NCBI GenBank assembly: GCA_014526335.1
Contig: JACTAT010000149.1
Location: 2,169 to 66,168, forward strand
Direction: 5' to 3'
Length of the DNA: 64,000 nt
DNA from: Chrysaora quinquecirrha
Lineage: Eukaryota; Cnidaria; Scyphozoa; Semaeostomeae; Pelagiidae
Shown: piece by piece, positions 1-11,812 of the stretch
How positions within the stretch are numbered: position 1 is the stretch's first letter
Layout: each line of letters starts with the position of its first letter
The notes under the pieces: model-generated
The model's input: only the letters and a program-made list of their open reading frames with translations
Databases searched by the model: none
Told to the model about the DNA's origin: nothing
Program-made: the position numbers and the translations under genes

Positions 1-3000
1 TGGCCAAGAAACCCCATGTTGTAATTGGTATGTTACACTTGACTAAAATATCTGACTTCTAAAGGTTTTTTCAATGGGAGTGAGGGCATTTCACTTTTGA
101 AAAAATCATTATGAGGTTCCTGTTGAAACAAAGGATTTTCAAGGGATATCAGTGAAATCGATAGAATTTACGGCAAGTGTGTACGGGATTCCTAAGGAGT
201 GACTTACCCCTTGCTTTAGAAAAAAACGTTGCATAGTGTATGTAATGCCTATCCCTTCTTTGTAATACATTGTTTAAATTTGGATTCATGAAAAGCAGAA
301 CAATTTAATAAACATTGTTGACCTCGTTTTTCAGATTTAATTCATTTCAATGTTTGTTTGTTTTTTTGTTATTGCGTTGGAGACTCAGGAAGAGGGTTCA
401 GCAGAAAATTGCAGCTGTATTAAAACTGCCAGCCTCAAAATGAATGTAATATGAATGTGTCCTGACTAGAAAAGTAAATACAGCCTTTCTGATTTTTAGG
501 CACACCTGGAAGATTAGTAGACCATCTGGAAAACACGAAAGGATTCAATTTACGATCTTTGAAGTATCTGGTATGCTGCTGCTATATTTAAAAATACTAA
601 TGAAAGATAATTTCGCTATATATTGTAAAATTTAGAAGTTATTACAAATTTTGTTACGACTACGCCTTTCGAATTACGCCATCTTTATGCCTATACAATA
701 AAAAGCGATTAAAGCCATGTTAAAATTATACCCAAAATTTTATTTCACCAGCTAATTAGCAAATTTTTGTCTTCTAGATAATGGATGAAGCAGATAGAAT
801 ATTGAACATGGATTTCGAGGAAGAGGTAGCAACCACAATTTGCAAATCACTGCTCTTTCCCCCCCTTCAATCCCTCTTCCCCCTTCATCCCACATCAATG
901 TTGTCGAGTTGTTTTTTGGTGTGCGAAGTTGCATGAATTGAAAATAACAACGACACAACATTTATATTGGGAAAGGGGGTATTTCTGAGCGTAAAGAAAC
1001 CCCCCATTTAAGACAAATATTTTGTCTGTGATCGTAGTTCCACATATCTTTGAAATTCCATTTGATACTGTACGAATTTTTTTAATTTTGAGCACTCTTC
1101 TTTCAATTTTCAGGTCGACAAAATTTTAAGAATTATCCCTAAAGAAAGACACACCTATCTTTACTCGGCAACGATGACAAAAAAGGTAAGGCTGGCATAG
1201 TCAAGAAAACATATCGAATCGTAAAGCATTCTTAAACTCCTAGAAATGTGTTAAGTAGTAGGAGGACCTTAACATTATTTTAATCTGTTATTTTCCTCAG
1301 GTTCAAAAGTTACAAAGAGCTTCATTAAGAAATCCAGTAAAAGTCGAAGTTTCAACAAAGTAAGTCGCTGTTTTCCTTGCGTAAATGAAGCGGTGAATAG
1401 CTATGTTGGTGCCCTTATTTGTCTAGAAAGAGGCGATAAATGTGTGGCTGGTGCAATGAATTGAGATCGAGGCCCTCGTTAACACTCGCTAAAGAATGTT
1501 AATTACATATCGTAGCTGAGCGGAGTGATTTTCATATCACCTGGTGTGAAAATCACTCCAATGATTGGAGAGTTCCTAGCGGGTAGCTCTGGCATGATTT
1601 AAGCAATAACCCTTATCTGATATGAAAATCAAGACGCTCAAAAGCTGCCCGGTATATAGTGTAAATGGGGTTTGAGGGGCCAGGTAGCTAAGTTGACAGT
1701 TTATTTTCTTGTGAAGACGAATGTCGTATCAATCTCTCAAACTCCCGAAGTTACATCAAAATTGAAAATAAAATGATTATCATTTCTTCTTATTAACCCA
1801 AACATTTCTGCGAAACCCAAATCTCAACACTTGAATTGTTCTTTAGCTTGGTTTCTGGCCGTCCCTATCCACATTACTGTATTTTACCTTTAAAGCAGTT
1901 ATCCCTGTCTTAAAGATAATATCCAACGCTCTTCGCTTCTTTCAGATATGCCACAGTCGACAAACTGCAACAAAGCTACTTATTTCTTCCTCATAAATAC
2001 AAGGTTTGTTGATTGTTTCTCTTTTCTAGTATTGCTGTAAAATCCTAAATTTCTTATTACCGTAAATTCTTGAATTACCCCCTCCCCTTGGGGGCTTGAT
2101 TATTTTTCGTTAGTTTGAAAGGGGCTTATTCGAGGTGGGGCTTAACCGAGGGGGCTTATAAAATTATTCACAAAAGCATGATTTATCGTCGACTTAGAGA
2201 ATGCATTTTTCTGCAATAAGTCGATGAAGTATTAACATTGAATTAAAAGGCTAACACCAACATGTCAGGGGTGGGGCTTATTCGAGGGTGGAGGGGTTAT
2301 TAACAATTCCTTGCTCTAGGGTGTGGGCTAATTCGAGGGAGGGCTTGTTTGAGGGGGGGGGGGCAATTCGAGGATTTACGGTAATAAAAGCATAAGCATG
2401 CAGAGTTTCTATCAATTTTGATTTTGATTTTTTTCTATGATATTATTCTTTAGGATTGTTATTTGGTCAGTATCCTGAACGAGCTTGCTGGAAACTCTTT
2501 CATGGTTTTTTGTGGAACTTGTAATAACGTACAAAGGTAACAATGACACATTGACAAGTTTTCTTTTTATCTATTTGACTTGTTTCTCTATTGACTATTC
2601 TTGTGCTTTCTTAAAATCGTTTAATTTTCTCGTTTTACAGAATAACTTTGCTGCTTCGACATTTAGGTTTCCATGCTATTCCCCTGCACGGACAAATGGG
2701 TCAGGTTAGTCTCTTAAAAACAGATTTTCTTCCACATATACAACTTTACATGGTTTTTTATAGTAGTTGTGGAAGTGATGACTAAGCCCTAGCTGTAAGA
2801 AGCAAGAGGCTTTGACTGGAATGAAAATTTGTTGCAATTATCACGTTGCGGTAATCACGTTCTGAATTCATACTAAACCCTTTTGATACTTAAAATACTC
2901 GTAAGGTCTCTTTGATTTTTATTCCAGGCTAAACGTCTTGGAGCCCTGAATAAATTCAAAACGAAAGAGAGGTCGATTCTCATAGCAACAGACGTGGCAA

Positions 3001-5278
3001 GCAGAGGGCTTGATATACCTCATGTAGATATTGTCATCAATTTCGACATCCCAACTCATTCAAAGGTAAGCTGTCCTAAATATCTTTTACTTAGAATATT
3101 GACAGAACAGTGATCTTGCTTAGGCCTAGCTGTTTGCTAGCTGTATGCAAAGACGGGTTTAAAGCTTCTTTAGAGTGAGTCTCGTGCTGTTTTATCATCC
3201 TATGGGTCTTGAGAACGCATAGAAAAATTTCTCATTCTTGGTGTGAGCAAAACGTTAAACTCAAACGGACTTTGAAGGGCTGAAGAGTTTGGGTAACGGT
3301 TGAAAAGCAATGATGGATAAGTAAGGTTATAATAAATTCAACGTTGGGTCAGTTTTTTTCAGCTAGGATTATTAATTGATAGTATGATTAATTTCCTTGT
3401 TGATCATTTTGTCAAGATGAATAATTGAATTCATATCTTAATACGTGCATTTAGGATTACATACATCGAGTTGGACGAACGGCGCGTGCTGGTAGATCTG
3501 GTCGATCAATTACATTTGTCACTCAGTAAGTGCCTAACATTTTTGCTTTGAACCCCGGTATTTCTTCGCATCTTAAAGGGGTCTGCACTATCAAACAGGG
3601 GGTAGGTTCTTGTAGTTAAATTTCCCAGTACCATCCCATCCCTGTTAGTTTTCTTGGATTAAAGTTGATAGCAGTGATTAAATTTGATTTCAGCAGGCTC
3701 TAGAACATTCTGAAGGAAAATCACTACAACGAAATATACAAAAATTAATTTTTGCAGACCCCTGAAAAGCCCTGCCCACCTAGTAAATACCCTGGCTACC
3801 TCCCTCGTTCTCAGCCGTAATGGCTGTTGGCTCGCTGGTTTCGGTAACCAAAAACAAAAAGTCGCTGCACATCTTAGGATGATGCACTGCAAGATAAAAG
3901 CACATTGCCGTGTCTGTGTTGGTTCTATAAATTGCATCTAACCCAAAGCTGAAATAGAGTTAAGATATTTCTTGATAGATATCCTTTATTGATTGATAGG
4001 CTGTAGAAGATAATCATAACAAGTTCCTTGTTGGTGTTTATTTCGTTGATAATCAGCAAAACAGCAGATTTTTATCACTGCTCGCGTGTAGGAATGCACA
4101 CCATTTAACACGTTCTATACCATCTGCCAGGCCATGCCGTTAGATTTCTCTCTTTTCCTTTTGGTTGCGGCCATTTCGGTGACACATTGTCAATATGGTT
4201 TTGCTGAGGTCTCCGTCACATCATGGTCATAACGGGGACAGATAGAAAAACTTGAGATGAGCTCAGATTTAGAAAGGTTCCTGCCCCGTTTCTCATAAGG
4301 ACATGGTATTTTTCGTTGATCAGGGACACGTCACGGTTGCGTCACCAGCGCAACGGGGTTGTCTCCGAAACTTTTGCAGCTAATTCTTGCAGCAACTCTT
4401 GCAGCTAACTATTGCAGCAACTCTTGCAGCTAACTGTTACAGCAACTCTTTAAGCTAACGGTTATGGCAACTTTTGCAGCTAACTGTTGTAGCTAACAGT
4501 TACAGCAACTACAGCAGCTAACTGTTGCAGCAACTCTTGCATCAACTGTTGCAGCTAACTGATATAGCAACTCTTGTGCTTACCGGTTACGGCAACTTTT
4601 CGGCTAACAGTTGCAGCTAACGGTAACGAAAACTGTTGTAGCTAACTGTTGCAGCAACTGTTGCAGCTTTATGGAAACTATGGAAAATAAAGCCTTGCCT
4701 TTAAATCTGACAAGTAAATTCTAATACTTTTAGATAAGGTTTTGCATTCTGTTGCTTTTCTTTAAAAGATGCTCTCTTTTTGCAGATACGATGTAGAGTT
4801 GTATCAACGAATCGAACAACTAATCGGCAAGAAATTACCGCTTTATCCCACTGTTGAAGAAGAGGTTATGATTTTGGTTGAACGTGTAACCGAGGCTCAG
4901 CGCTACGCAAAAATGGTAAGCTATTAGATTTAGGCCCAGCCAAACGATCAAACATTGTTCGTCCGATATTTGATATTTGCTTTACAAGAAATGTTTTACC
5001 GTTTAGCCACGTCCTCGTATGTTTTGCAAGCATAATTCGCTCAGCAATGTGCTTGAAAGCTTCAAAGCCATTTTTTGTTGTATCAAGCAAGAAATGTTTG
5101 ACGAACAATGATAATTATTGATTATATATTTTAGGAACTGCGAGAAATTAGCGAGAAGAAAAAGAGGCCACTGGATGCAGAAGAGGCTGGAGAATCGACT
5201 GTTTCTAGTTTGACAAAGAAAATGAAAACTGGTAATAAAAGAAACAATAAGAAATTTAAAAAGAAGAAATCCAAGTAA
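1..5278 (+). CDS. DDX47: DEAD-box RNA helicase DDX47 (5' end outside window)
   Basis: ATP-dependent RNA helicase of the DDX47/Rrp3 family, which acts in the nucleolus in pre-rRNA processing. Exons seen: 1-27, 500-570, 778-825, 1114-1185, 1301-1359, 1946-2003, 2454-2536, 2641-2704, 2928-3065, 3455-3525, 4786-4915 and 5135-5278 (TAA stop). All junctions are GT/AG and the reading phases agree. Motifs in order: TPGRL (Ib), MDEADRIL (II), SATMTKK (III), MVFCGTCNN (IV), [10 protein letters not shown] (V) and [13 protein letters not shown] (VI), then the DDX47-typical segment [10 protein letters not shown] and a Lys-rich tail ending KKFKKKKSK. This tail and the spacing separate it from other DEAD-box families. 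The N-terminal Q-motif and Walker A exons lie upstream of position 1. The last intron (4916-5134) is mostly a MITE. Identification is from recalled family similarity; very likely correct. Confidence 0.95.
2057..2384. mobile_element. MITE-like inverted-repeat element, G-rich interior
   Basis: Both ends carry a matching inverted repeat: TTACCGTAAATTCTTGAATT at the left, and at the right the reverse complement of a close variant ending in TTTACGGTAA. The interior repeats 'ggggcttattcgag' words. It sits in the DDX47 intron between exons 1946-2003 and 2454-2536. A related copy, inverted, lies at about 44300-44535; both share the segment 'catgatttatcg'. No coding capacity. Confidence 0.6.
4373..4667. 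repeat. Minisatellite, about 24-bp units (GCAACTSTTGCAGCTAAC)
   Basis: Roughly a dozen degenerate tandem units alternate 'gcaactcttgcagctaac' and 'tgttgcagcaact' words. It lies inside the DDX47 intron 3526-4785. The words are partly self-complementary (ttgcagcaa). No coding function is suggested. Confidence 0.75.
4933..5110. mobile_element. MITE family 1 (CCTGGCCAAACGATC), copy a, within last DDX47 intron
   Basis: Starts GGCCCAGCCAAACGATC after a TTA and contains the family's internal 'accgtttagccacgtc' word and a closing 'caatgat' remnant. It fills about 178 of the 219 bases of intron 4916-5134. The right terminus is decayed. Confidence 0.7.
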
Positions 5279-5324
5279 CAATGTAAGATCTATTTAGTTT
5301 ATTTCAAAATCACCGGCATTATTT

Positions 5325-5746
5325 AGGGGTATCTTTTTTCTGAAAAGTGCGGAATTATCGATATGGTTTTTAGAAGTATGTGCGGAACTATGGGTACCAT
5401 TTGAGGAAACATGCAGAATTATGGGTACTAATCTGGAGAAATTTTGAAGAATTAAGCTTAGCATTTACAAAATGTGTAGTCCGAACTGATAACTCTTTGG
5501 ACTATCAGCAAGGTTGCCCTTTAAACATTACTTGCTTTTCATCAGATGATTTTTTTATCTGAAAATGTTCTTTGCCTTGCACAATATTGGGCATAATATT
5601 CATCATGTTTGCGGAATTATGGGTCACAATTTTTATCAGGTTTGCGGAATTATGGGTCACAATTTTTCAGACGTGGGCGGAATTATGGGTCCAAATTTTG
5701 GACTAAAATGGCACGTCCCCGTCCAAAACTAGGCTTAGATACCCCC
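5325..5746. repeat. Inverted-repeat element with GCGGAATTATGGGT words, downstream of DDX47
   Basis: Bounded by AGGGGTATCT at the left and its inverse AGATACCCCC at the right. About five copies of 'gcggaattatgggtc' or close variants lie inside. The terminal repeat and internal subrepeats suggest a non-autonomous DNA transposon. It would be in the 3' UTR or flank of DDX47; a possible poly(A) signal AATAAA is at 5760-5765, beyond it. Confidence 0.5.
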
Positions 5747-7356
5747 TTGTGAGATTATTAATAAAAATTTCATATCGAAACAAACTGAAAATACCGCTAA
5801 TTAAAAATGGAATACTACCATGAAAAACAAATATATTGACATTGTGCTGATTACGTTGGCTAATTAGTTGATTGAAAATACAAAACTTCAGCCTGGTCTT
5901 AACTCCTATACCGGATAGCTTTTGGAGTGATTTCGGAGCGTCTTGATTTTCACTCAATACATAGTGCATTCATAATGCTATATTCATACCAGCAAAACTA
6001 TCGTAGCTTGATTTCGATATCGGATAGATTTAATACCATTCATAGGGCCTTATAGCAGATTGTCAAAAGATAGGAAATTTAAACTCTTTTTAGGGGGGTT
6101 CAACGTTCTTTTAGGGGGGTTACATGATCCCCTGTTCCCTCGAGTTTTGTAGGATAATTTTTCAGATTGATAGACAAGCGGATTGTTAGGGAGGATATTC
6201 TCTGATCCCTGTTTACCGGTGTTCCCTTGTTCCCTGGATACATTTCGCAAGTTCCCATGTTCCAAAGAATCCAATTCGACCTTCTATAATTCCCAATCAA
6301 GAAAATGCCAATCTGAGGGGAGGGCAGTGATTCGCATAACACTAAATAAAGAGATTTTCGCTCCTATTTATTGAGCGTTTTGTTTCGGGTAGCTCTGGAA
6401 TGATGTAAACACCAACTCCAAGCCGATACTTCAATCAAAACGCCCCGAAAACTATCCGGTATATTGTCAACCGGCCTCCCGTCCATTCGTGGTTTTAGCT
6501 CAGAAGAGCTAGAATTAGAATAAGTTCTAGATAACGAAAAAGGGCGGAAAGACCTCTGGTCATTCTTAAAAGCTATTATAAGCTATACTCAAAAAGCTCT
6601 TAAGTATAACCAGAGATATTTCCGCTCTTTTTGTCATATCATTTTAAAGTTTTGTTCAACTCACAGACTTTTCGTCTATGCACGATAAAATGTTCTTAAG
6701 CACTCATCCGCTTCTAGTATGAATGAATCATAGTTATTAATGCACTGTAGACGTATTACATTCGTCTACGCTCCTCCACACTCCACCACCCCGCTCCAAC
6801 AAATTCATTCTCTGAGGAAACAGCTGTATGTTGTTGTAGTTGTTAGAAGCTGTTTCCGAAAGAGTGGAAGGAAGGTAATAAGTCTAATTGCACTGTTCGT
6901 TAAAATTGGGTATAATAAAAAGCTTGGTGCGCTTACGGCAGCTCTCTTTTTGTTTCACATTCAGCGAAGACTCTGAACGTTAAACGTTAACTATGTACCA
7001 TGCAAGCACATTATGCTACTGCCACTATTTCCTCGAAAGCAACAGGACTTCAAGCAAAGATGTAGGAGACTTTCAAGGAGTGAATTTTCCCTTGTGTAAC
7101 TCAACCTTGGATTAAAGTTTCGTAAAAACGCTAACCAATGCACATTATGTATTCGTTGTGCCCATCAGCTAATTAGTACATTTACATAAGGCCTATTTAG
7201 TTGCCGAAGTGCCTATAGGATACAACTAGACTATTAATAGACCTAAGATTGAAGTTTGGTGAAAAAGCTAAATAATGCATAGCTCTTTATCAAAGGCCAG
7301 AATATCTTGCCTGTACCCGTCTGCCAAATTTCCAGTTCAAATGTGTTCTTGCTATT
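5747..7356. other. Intergenic, no gene recognised; small repeats
   Basis: Lies between DDX47 and the GPCR. It holds remnants of a repeat with 'ataccggatagctttt' (about 5907-5935 and again near 6430-6470, also near 1570-1665), doubled 'ttttaggggggtt' words near 6090-6120, and a small palindrome at 6534-6635. The short ORFs here show no recognisable domain. Confidence 0.5.
6534..6635. repeat. Small foldback element
   Basis: Two imperfect arms of about 40 bases ('acgaaaaagggcggaaagac' and the inverse near 6600-6635) flank a short centre. Related sequence with 'catacttaaaagctttt' occurs near 26275-26330 and 35761-35875, so this looks like a dispersed family. Confidence 0.6.
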
Positions 7357-8550
7357 TTACATTTGCTGTGGCGAGGGCGCTGTTTCGTCAAGCTCAGAAA
7401 TTTTGCTCTCTTCTCCAGCAAAAACAACGTTATTATTTTGAAACGCAAATCTCACTCGTGATTTCTTTGCACCTTGCTTTTCTTGATTCTTTTGGTCATT
7501 TAGGCCACTTTGTTTTCCTCCATTTATTAGACTGGTAACCCCTTCTGCAGATATCCTTCTATCTGTGAAGGCCATTGAGTTCCTTCGCAGTGACGATTCC
7601 TCCACAGGAACCGTCTCCGAATCCGGTCTATACCGTAAAAAGTTCTTCATGATATACCTCTTCAATACACTGTTTCTGTTCAGGATGATGATCGTATTGA
7701 AAAACGAATTCGCGATAATTGGCTGGAATGATAGGTAGTGAATGAATCGCCAATTTCGCGAAATCGTTTGGTTCAGGCGGTACATTTTATACATAATGAT
7801 GAACTTAACAAGCACATACGGCAAATAGCATAACCCAACTGTGACAAGTAGATACAGGACGGTTTTCACAAGGTTTTTTATGTATCTCGGTCTAGCACCA
7901 TTCCCGTTATCGCCAGCATGTAGGCTATTATTCCTCGAAAACTTGCGGATTTTGTAATACAGCCTTATGTAGATCAGCAAGTAAGTCAAATAAACAATCG
8001 AATCGAATGCTGAACTCAGATTATTCGGCAAACTTCGCTCTTCGAAATCGATCACTGTGATCGATCCTTGGATTGCGCAGATTACAATGACAGCAGCAAT
8101 CAGGATCTTGTATCCGGTTTTGGATTCGATTTTCTTACTGAGCTTGCTTTTAGATTGGATATTGGGAGTTATATTGAAGTATCGGTCGATTCCGATCAAG
8201 AAAATCACATAAGCTGTTATACGCGTGTTAAAATGACCGAAAAACAGACTGACTTTCTCGTACAGACACGATCTAGTCGAACGATATGCTGTGAATACTC
8301 CGACAAGTAGCGGCACCGATACAGCACCGACGCAAAAGTCGGATATGCCGAGTATCATAATGAATCTTTGCGAGTGGTTTTTGATCTGTTTTGTTTTGAT
8401 TAGAGCCAGGCAAAGAATGAAATTGATAGTCGCGATTGTTGGAGACAAGATTGAAAGTAAAGCACCAATAGTTATCGACTGTGAAAAGGATAGTACCAAC
8501 CTCTCTGTCAACGCGTTGTAGCAGTATTTGTCTTCTATAGTAACATTCAT
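7357..8550 (-). CDS. Rhodopsin-like (class A) G protein-coupled receptor, intronless
   Basis: Single 397-residue ORF starting MNVTIEDKYC at 8550. Seven hydrophobic segments are visible at about residues 26-51, 62-86, 99-125, 147-168, 180-200, 227-252 and 268-291. Family marks: Asp71 in the second segment (GISDFCVG), DRY at 122-124 after the third, a CYLP variant of the CWxP motif at 241-244, and NSFFN at 281-285 in place of NPxxY. Asn2 lies in an N-glycosylation sequon. Cys95 before segment 3 is in the usual disulfide position, but the second extracellular loop has no Cys. The tail of about 100 residues is Ser/Arg/Lys rich. Ligand unknown; intronless orphan class A receptors are common in cnidarian genomes (general knowledge). 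It is convergent with DDX47. Confidence 0.9.
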   Translation of the reverse strand: MNVTIEDKYCYNALTERLVLSFSQSITIGALLSILSPTIATINFILCLALIKTKQIKNHSQRFIMILGISDFCVGAVSVPLLVGVFTAYRSTRSCLYEKVSLFFGHFNTRITAYVIFLIGIDRYFNITPNIQSKSKLSKKIESKTGYKILIAAVIVICAIQGSITVIDFEERSLPNNLSSAFDSIVYLTYLLIYIRLYYKIRKFSRNNSLHAGDNGNGARPRYIKNLVKTVLYLLVTVGLCYLPYVLVKFIIMYKMYRLNQTISRNWRFIHYLSFQPIIANSFFNTIIILNRNSVLKRYIMKNFLRYRPDSETVPVEESSLRRNSMAFTDRRISAEGVTSLINGGKQSGLNDQKNQEKQGAKKSRVRFAFQNNNVVFAGEESKISELDETAPSPQQM

Positions 8551-9960
8551 TTTTTGCTTCTTTCTGCAAGTTAATATTCTATCTTGTCTCTTTTCTAGTT
8601 CATATACAGGCTAAATGCCTACTCGATTCCCCAGCCGTTGTTCTTCTTTGGTAATGGCCGCTAAGATAATCTTTCTACGATGCCTTTCTGTTTGTCTATG
8701 CTTTTCTGCAGTCGATTCAATTCCTTGTAACTATCGTTCTGTGATACCTCCATAAAAAGCTTTGAATTGCCACTCTATAAATGCTCTTGCATTACGTGTC
8801 TAGCAGTGCATCTGCAATAGGACTCTGCAATGCCTTTATATTGATGCTTCTTTTATGCTTTACTGAAAATGCTTTGCAACGGCATTCAGCGGGAATACCT
8901 ACTGTCTTCTGTAATGCATTGCTTCTGTAATGCCATTGCCTTTCTGTCACTTTCTCCAAAGTCCTATTCTAGAAATGCTTATTCTGCGATGCTTGCCTGT
9001 TAATGCTTCTGAAATACCTTCTTTAAAACCTATGAAATGTCTTTTCTAGACAGTTCTATTAATTCTTTTTAATAACTTTTTAACAAAGTTTCTTCGATGC
9101 ATTAATGCTAATGCACCTGAAGTACTTCTGTCTTGATTCCTCCGGGACGCCTTGTCTCTGCCTCTACGGTAAAGCGATTGGCAATCCTTTTATGGTAATG
9201 CCTCTTTGATCCGTTATTGGAAATGCATGCCTAACTGTTAATACCTACTCTCTTCTGTAGTGTCTTGTTTCTATTGTCACTTCAATGCCTTTCTATCATT
9301 TTCTTCACAGTTCCATTCTAGAAATGCTTCTGCGATCCTTGCCTGTTAATGCTTCTGAAATACCTTTTTTAAACCTATGCGATGCCTTTTCTATGCAGTT
9401 GTATTAATTCTTTTTAACAACTTTTTAACAAGGTTTCTTCGATGCATTTATGCTAATGCATTTGCAGTATCTCTGTCTTGATACCTCTAGGATGCCTTTT
9501 CTACCAGTGCCTCTAAGATGTATTTCGATTGAGTGCCTTTAAACTTCCCTATGCGATGCCTTTCTGACTGATTCTGTAGTGCGTTGCTATCAATTCTGCA
9601 GGCAGTTCCGCTCTAGTAATGCTACTCTGATGCTACTCTTTCAGTACTTCTGCAACGCTCTCGGTGATGCACTTTTAGAAATGCTTATGTGATATTTCCT
9701 TCTTCAATGCACATCTGTTAATGATCTAAAGTGCATTTCTATGCATTCCTTTACAAAGTAGTTTTCTAAATGTCTTTGACATACTGGGTTGTCTTTGTAT
9801 AAGTCCTTCAACAGGTGTTTTTTATTGTGCTTTCTAGAAGTGCTTTGCCACTGTCTCTCTGTTAATGCTTTTATGGTGCCTTCCTGTACTGCTTTTCAAT
9901 GAATCCTTTTACAGCACCTCTCTGCAAATGCTTCTAGCAGTTTTTGCGATTCGTGATCCT
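8551..9960. repeat. AATGC-rich degenerate repeat tract with a ~330-bp duplication
   Basis: Upstream of the GPCR, a 1.4-kb stretch consists of loosely repeated 'aatgcttctg' and 'gatgcctttct' words. Within it, about 8920-9150 and about 9252-9500 are similar: both contain 'tgcctgttaatgcttctgaa', 'attaattctttttaa' and 'ttcttcgatgcatt'. This indicates a tandem duplication with a period near 330 bp. No ORF or known gene was found. Confidence 0.65.
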
Positions 9961-10272
9961 CCTAAACTTTTCTCTATTTCAGAATTAATATCTAGATCTC
10001 ATTCAAACTCCAACGCAAGACAAATATATTTCCCTTTTAGATAAGTTTCACTTCACCAATCCTATATTACTAATATGCTTAAATGCAAATCAGGTTGACC
10101 ATTGTTCTGCTCCCCGTACTGAGCCTTATGAACGATTCAACCGAAAAGGCTTTTTCCCTGGGCCACCTAGAGATGTGCTTTTTTCTTTAATCGATCCCGT
10201 TTCTGGCCGGACACTGTTTAAAGATTTTGCTAAGCGTTTTGAAACCTAGAAGTTGGTTAAAATTTCGATTTA

Positions 10273-10971
10273 GGGACCATCGACAAAAGACTTTCGTCCC
10301 CGTTAACGGATTTTGTCCGTTAAAGTCTGAACCCCTCCCCCCTCGTTAACGGACACATATTTTTATGGTGGCCCGGATACACTTCAAGCAGGCCTTTGTT
10401 TTCATAAACTCGGACGATGATGGCCTACCTATCTAGCATGTGTCACAAGGCAAACAAATTTTGATGATGTGTGAGCTTGAAGTTTTCAAACCTGGAGTCC
10501 ATATATTTATATTTCAAACTTCAGTCATTTCACTCTTTCTTTGCAACAAAGCAACACTCATTCTCTTCGTCTTTTCAATTTCAATGCGATCGGTATGCAT
10601 GCAATCGGTTTTCTTTCCTTTATGTAATTTTTCCTCCTCCGCTTTTCTCTCCCTGTGGCCCGTGGCCTGATCAACAGAAATGTAGTTTGCGGGCAGGAAG
10701 CAGAAATTACCACAAAAGAATTTCGACTTTTATTAGCTGGTCAAGAAGGGTGAGTTGATTTTAAGTAGAGCAGTGGGTCGTAGGTGTTGGCCAAAACAAA
10801 ATTCAGCCTTGTTCTAAAATATTACGGTACTTTCATTAGGACCTTTTTGCAACTTTTCTTTATCAAGATTTTCGTCCCCAATGTGACAGTTTTAACGGAT
10901 TCATGTGAGACCCCTTCCCCCCTTAACGGACAAATTCCGTTAACGGGGACGAAAGTCTTTGTCGATGGCCC
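10273..10971. mobile_element. MITE, PIF/Harbinger-like (TTA target duplication)
   Basis: Terminal inverted repeats: left GGGACCATCGACAAAAGACT; right, read inward on the other strand, GGGCCATCGACAAAGACTTT, continuing through TCGTCCCCGTTAACGGA on both sides. TTA stands directly outside each end (10270-10272 and 10972-10974). A 3-bp TWA duplication with GGG-starting ends is typical of PIF/Harbinger elements. The 0.7-kb interior shows no transposase. Confidence 0.75.
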
Positions 10972-11176
10972 TTAAAGTTTTATCAAGGACATTTGAAATT
11001 GAAGTTTTGGAGTTTTCTCTCGGATAGGAGAAAAGGAAGGACTATTGAATTTACCCAGGAGTAATTTTGCATAAGATAGGATTTTAATTAAGTGCAGACA
11101 GGTCATAAACATTTTGTTTAAGTTGACAGAGCACAGTCAGAGATATCCCTCACCACTTGCTCACTATGGTATGGTC

Positions 11177-11375
11177 ATAATGATGATGAAGATTTTGATG
11201 ATAATGATGATGATGATGATGGTGATGGTGATGATGATGATGATGATCTGACGATGATTATGATAAGGATGGTAGTGATAATGATGATGAGGATGAGGAT
11301 GATTCTAATGGTGATTATAATGTTGGCAATAATGATAATTTTGACGGTGATGATAACTATGATGATGATGTTCTT
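11177..11375. repeat. (GAT)n microsatellite
   Basis: Interrupted runs of gat/tga triplets on the plus strand. The apparent Met/Ile-rich reading frames here are artefacts of the repeat. Confidence 0.95.
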
Positions 11376-11506
11376 TTTTTGTCCACAATTATCAATTATC
11401 AATTTTGTCCACAGTTATCAATACCCTTTTATCAATTCTCTCATGTATTTACCATTACAAGTAGACTAGCTTTTTAAACTGACGCCGCGATGCGGGCGAA
11501 GCTTTT

Positions 11507-11812
11507 TACCTTGACACCCGCGATGCGGTGAGTTTCTTGACACCCGATGCGATGAATATACCAGTTTAGTTGGAAAGACAAGATACCACTCAGCTGCCTT
11601 TTAACTTGCTGCCTTTTAACTTGCAGTCTTCTGAACTTTCGCTAGAGTCCGGGAGGTTAGCTCCCATGGCATCCCACAACCTCCCGGACTCTAGCGAAAG
11701 TTCAGAAGACTGCAAGTTAAAAGGCAGCAAGTTAAAAGGCAGCTGAGTGGTATCTTGTCTTTCCAAGGCTAAACTGGTACTAATATTCACCCGCATCGCG
11801 GGTGTCAAGGTA
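11507..11812. mobile_element. Palindromic foldback element with ~88-bp matching arms
   Basis: Arms 11571-11658 and 11678-11765 are reverse complements without visible mismatch, separated by 19 bases. Outside them, weaker inverted repeats continue: ACCTTGACACCCGCGATGCG at the left and its inverse up to 11812 at the right. Each arm carries an internal doublet of 'ctgccttttaactt'. No ORF with a known domain. Confidence 0.8.

Noticed and set aside
5380..5562. Short plus-strand ORF after DDX47
   Set aside because: Lies in the GCGGAATTATGGGT repeat element; no coding evidence.
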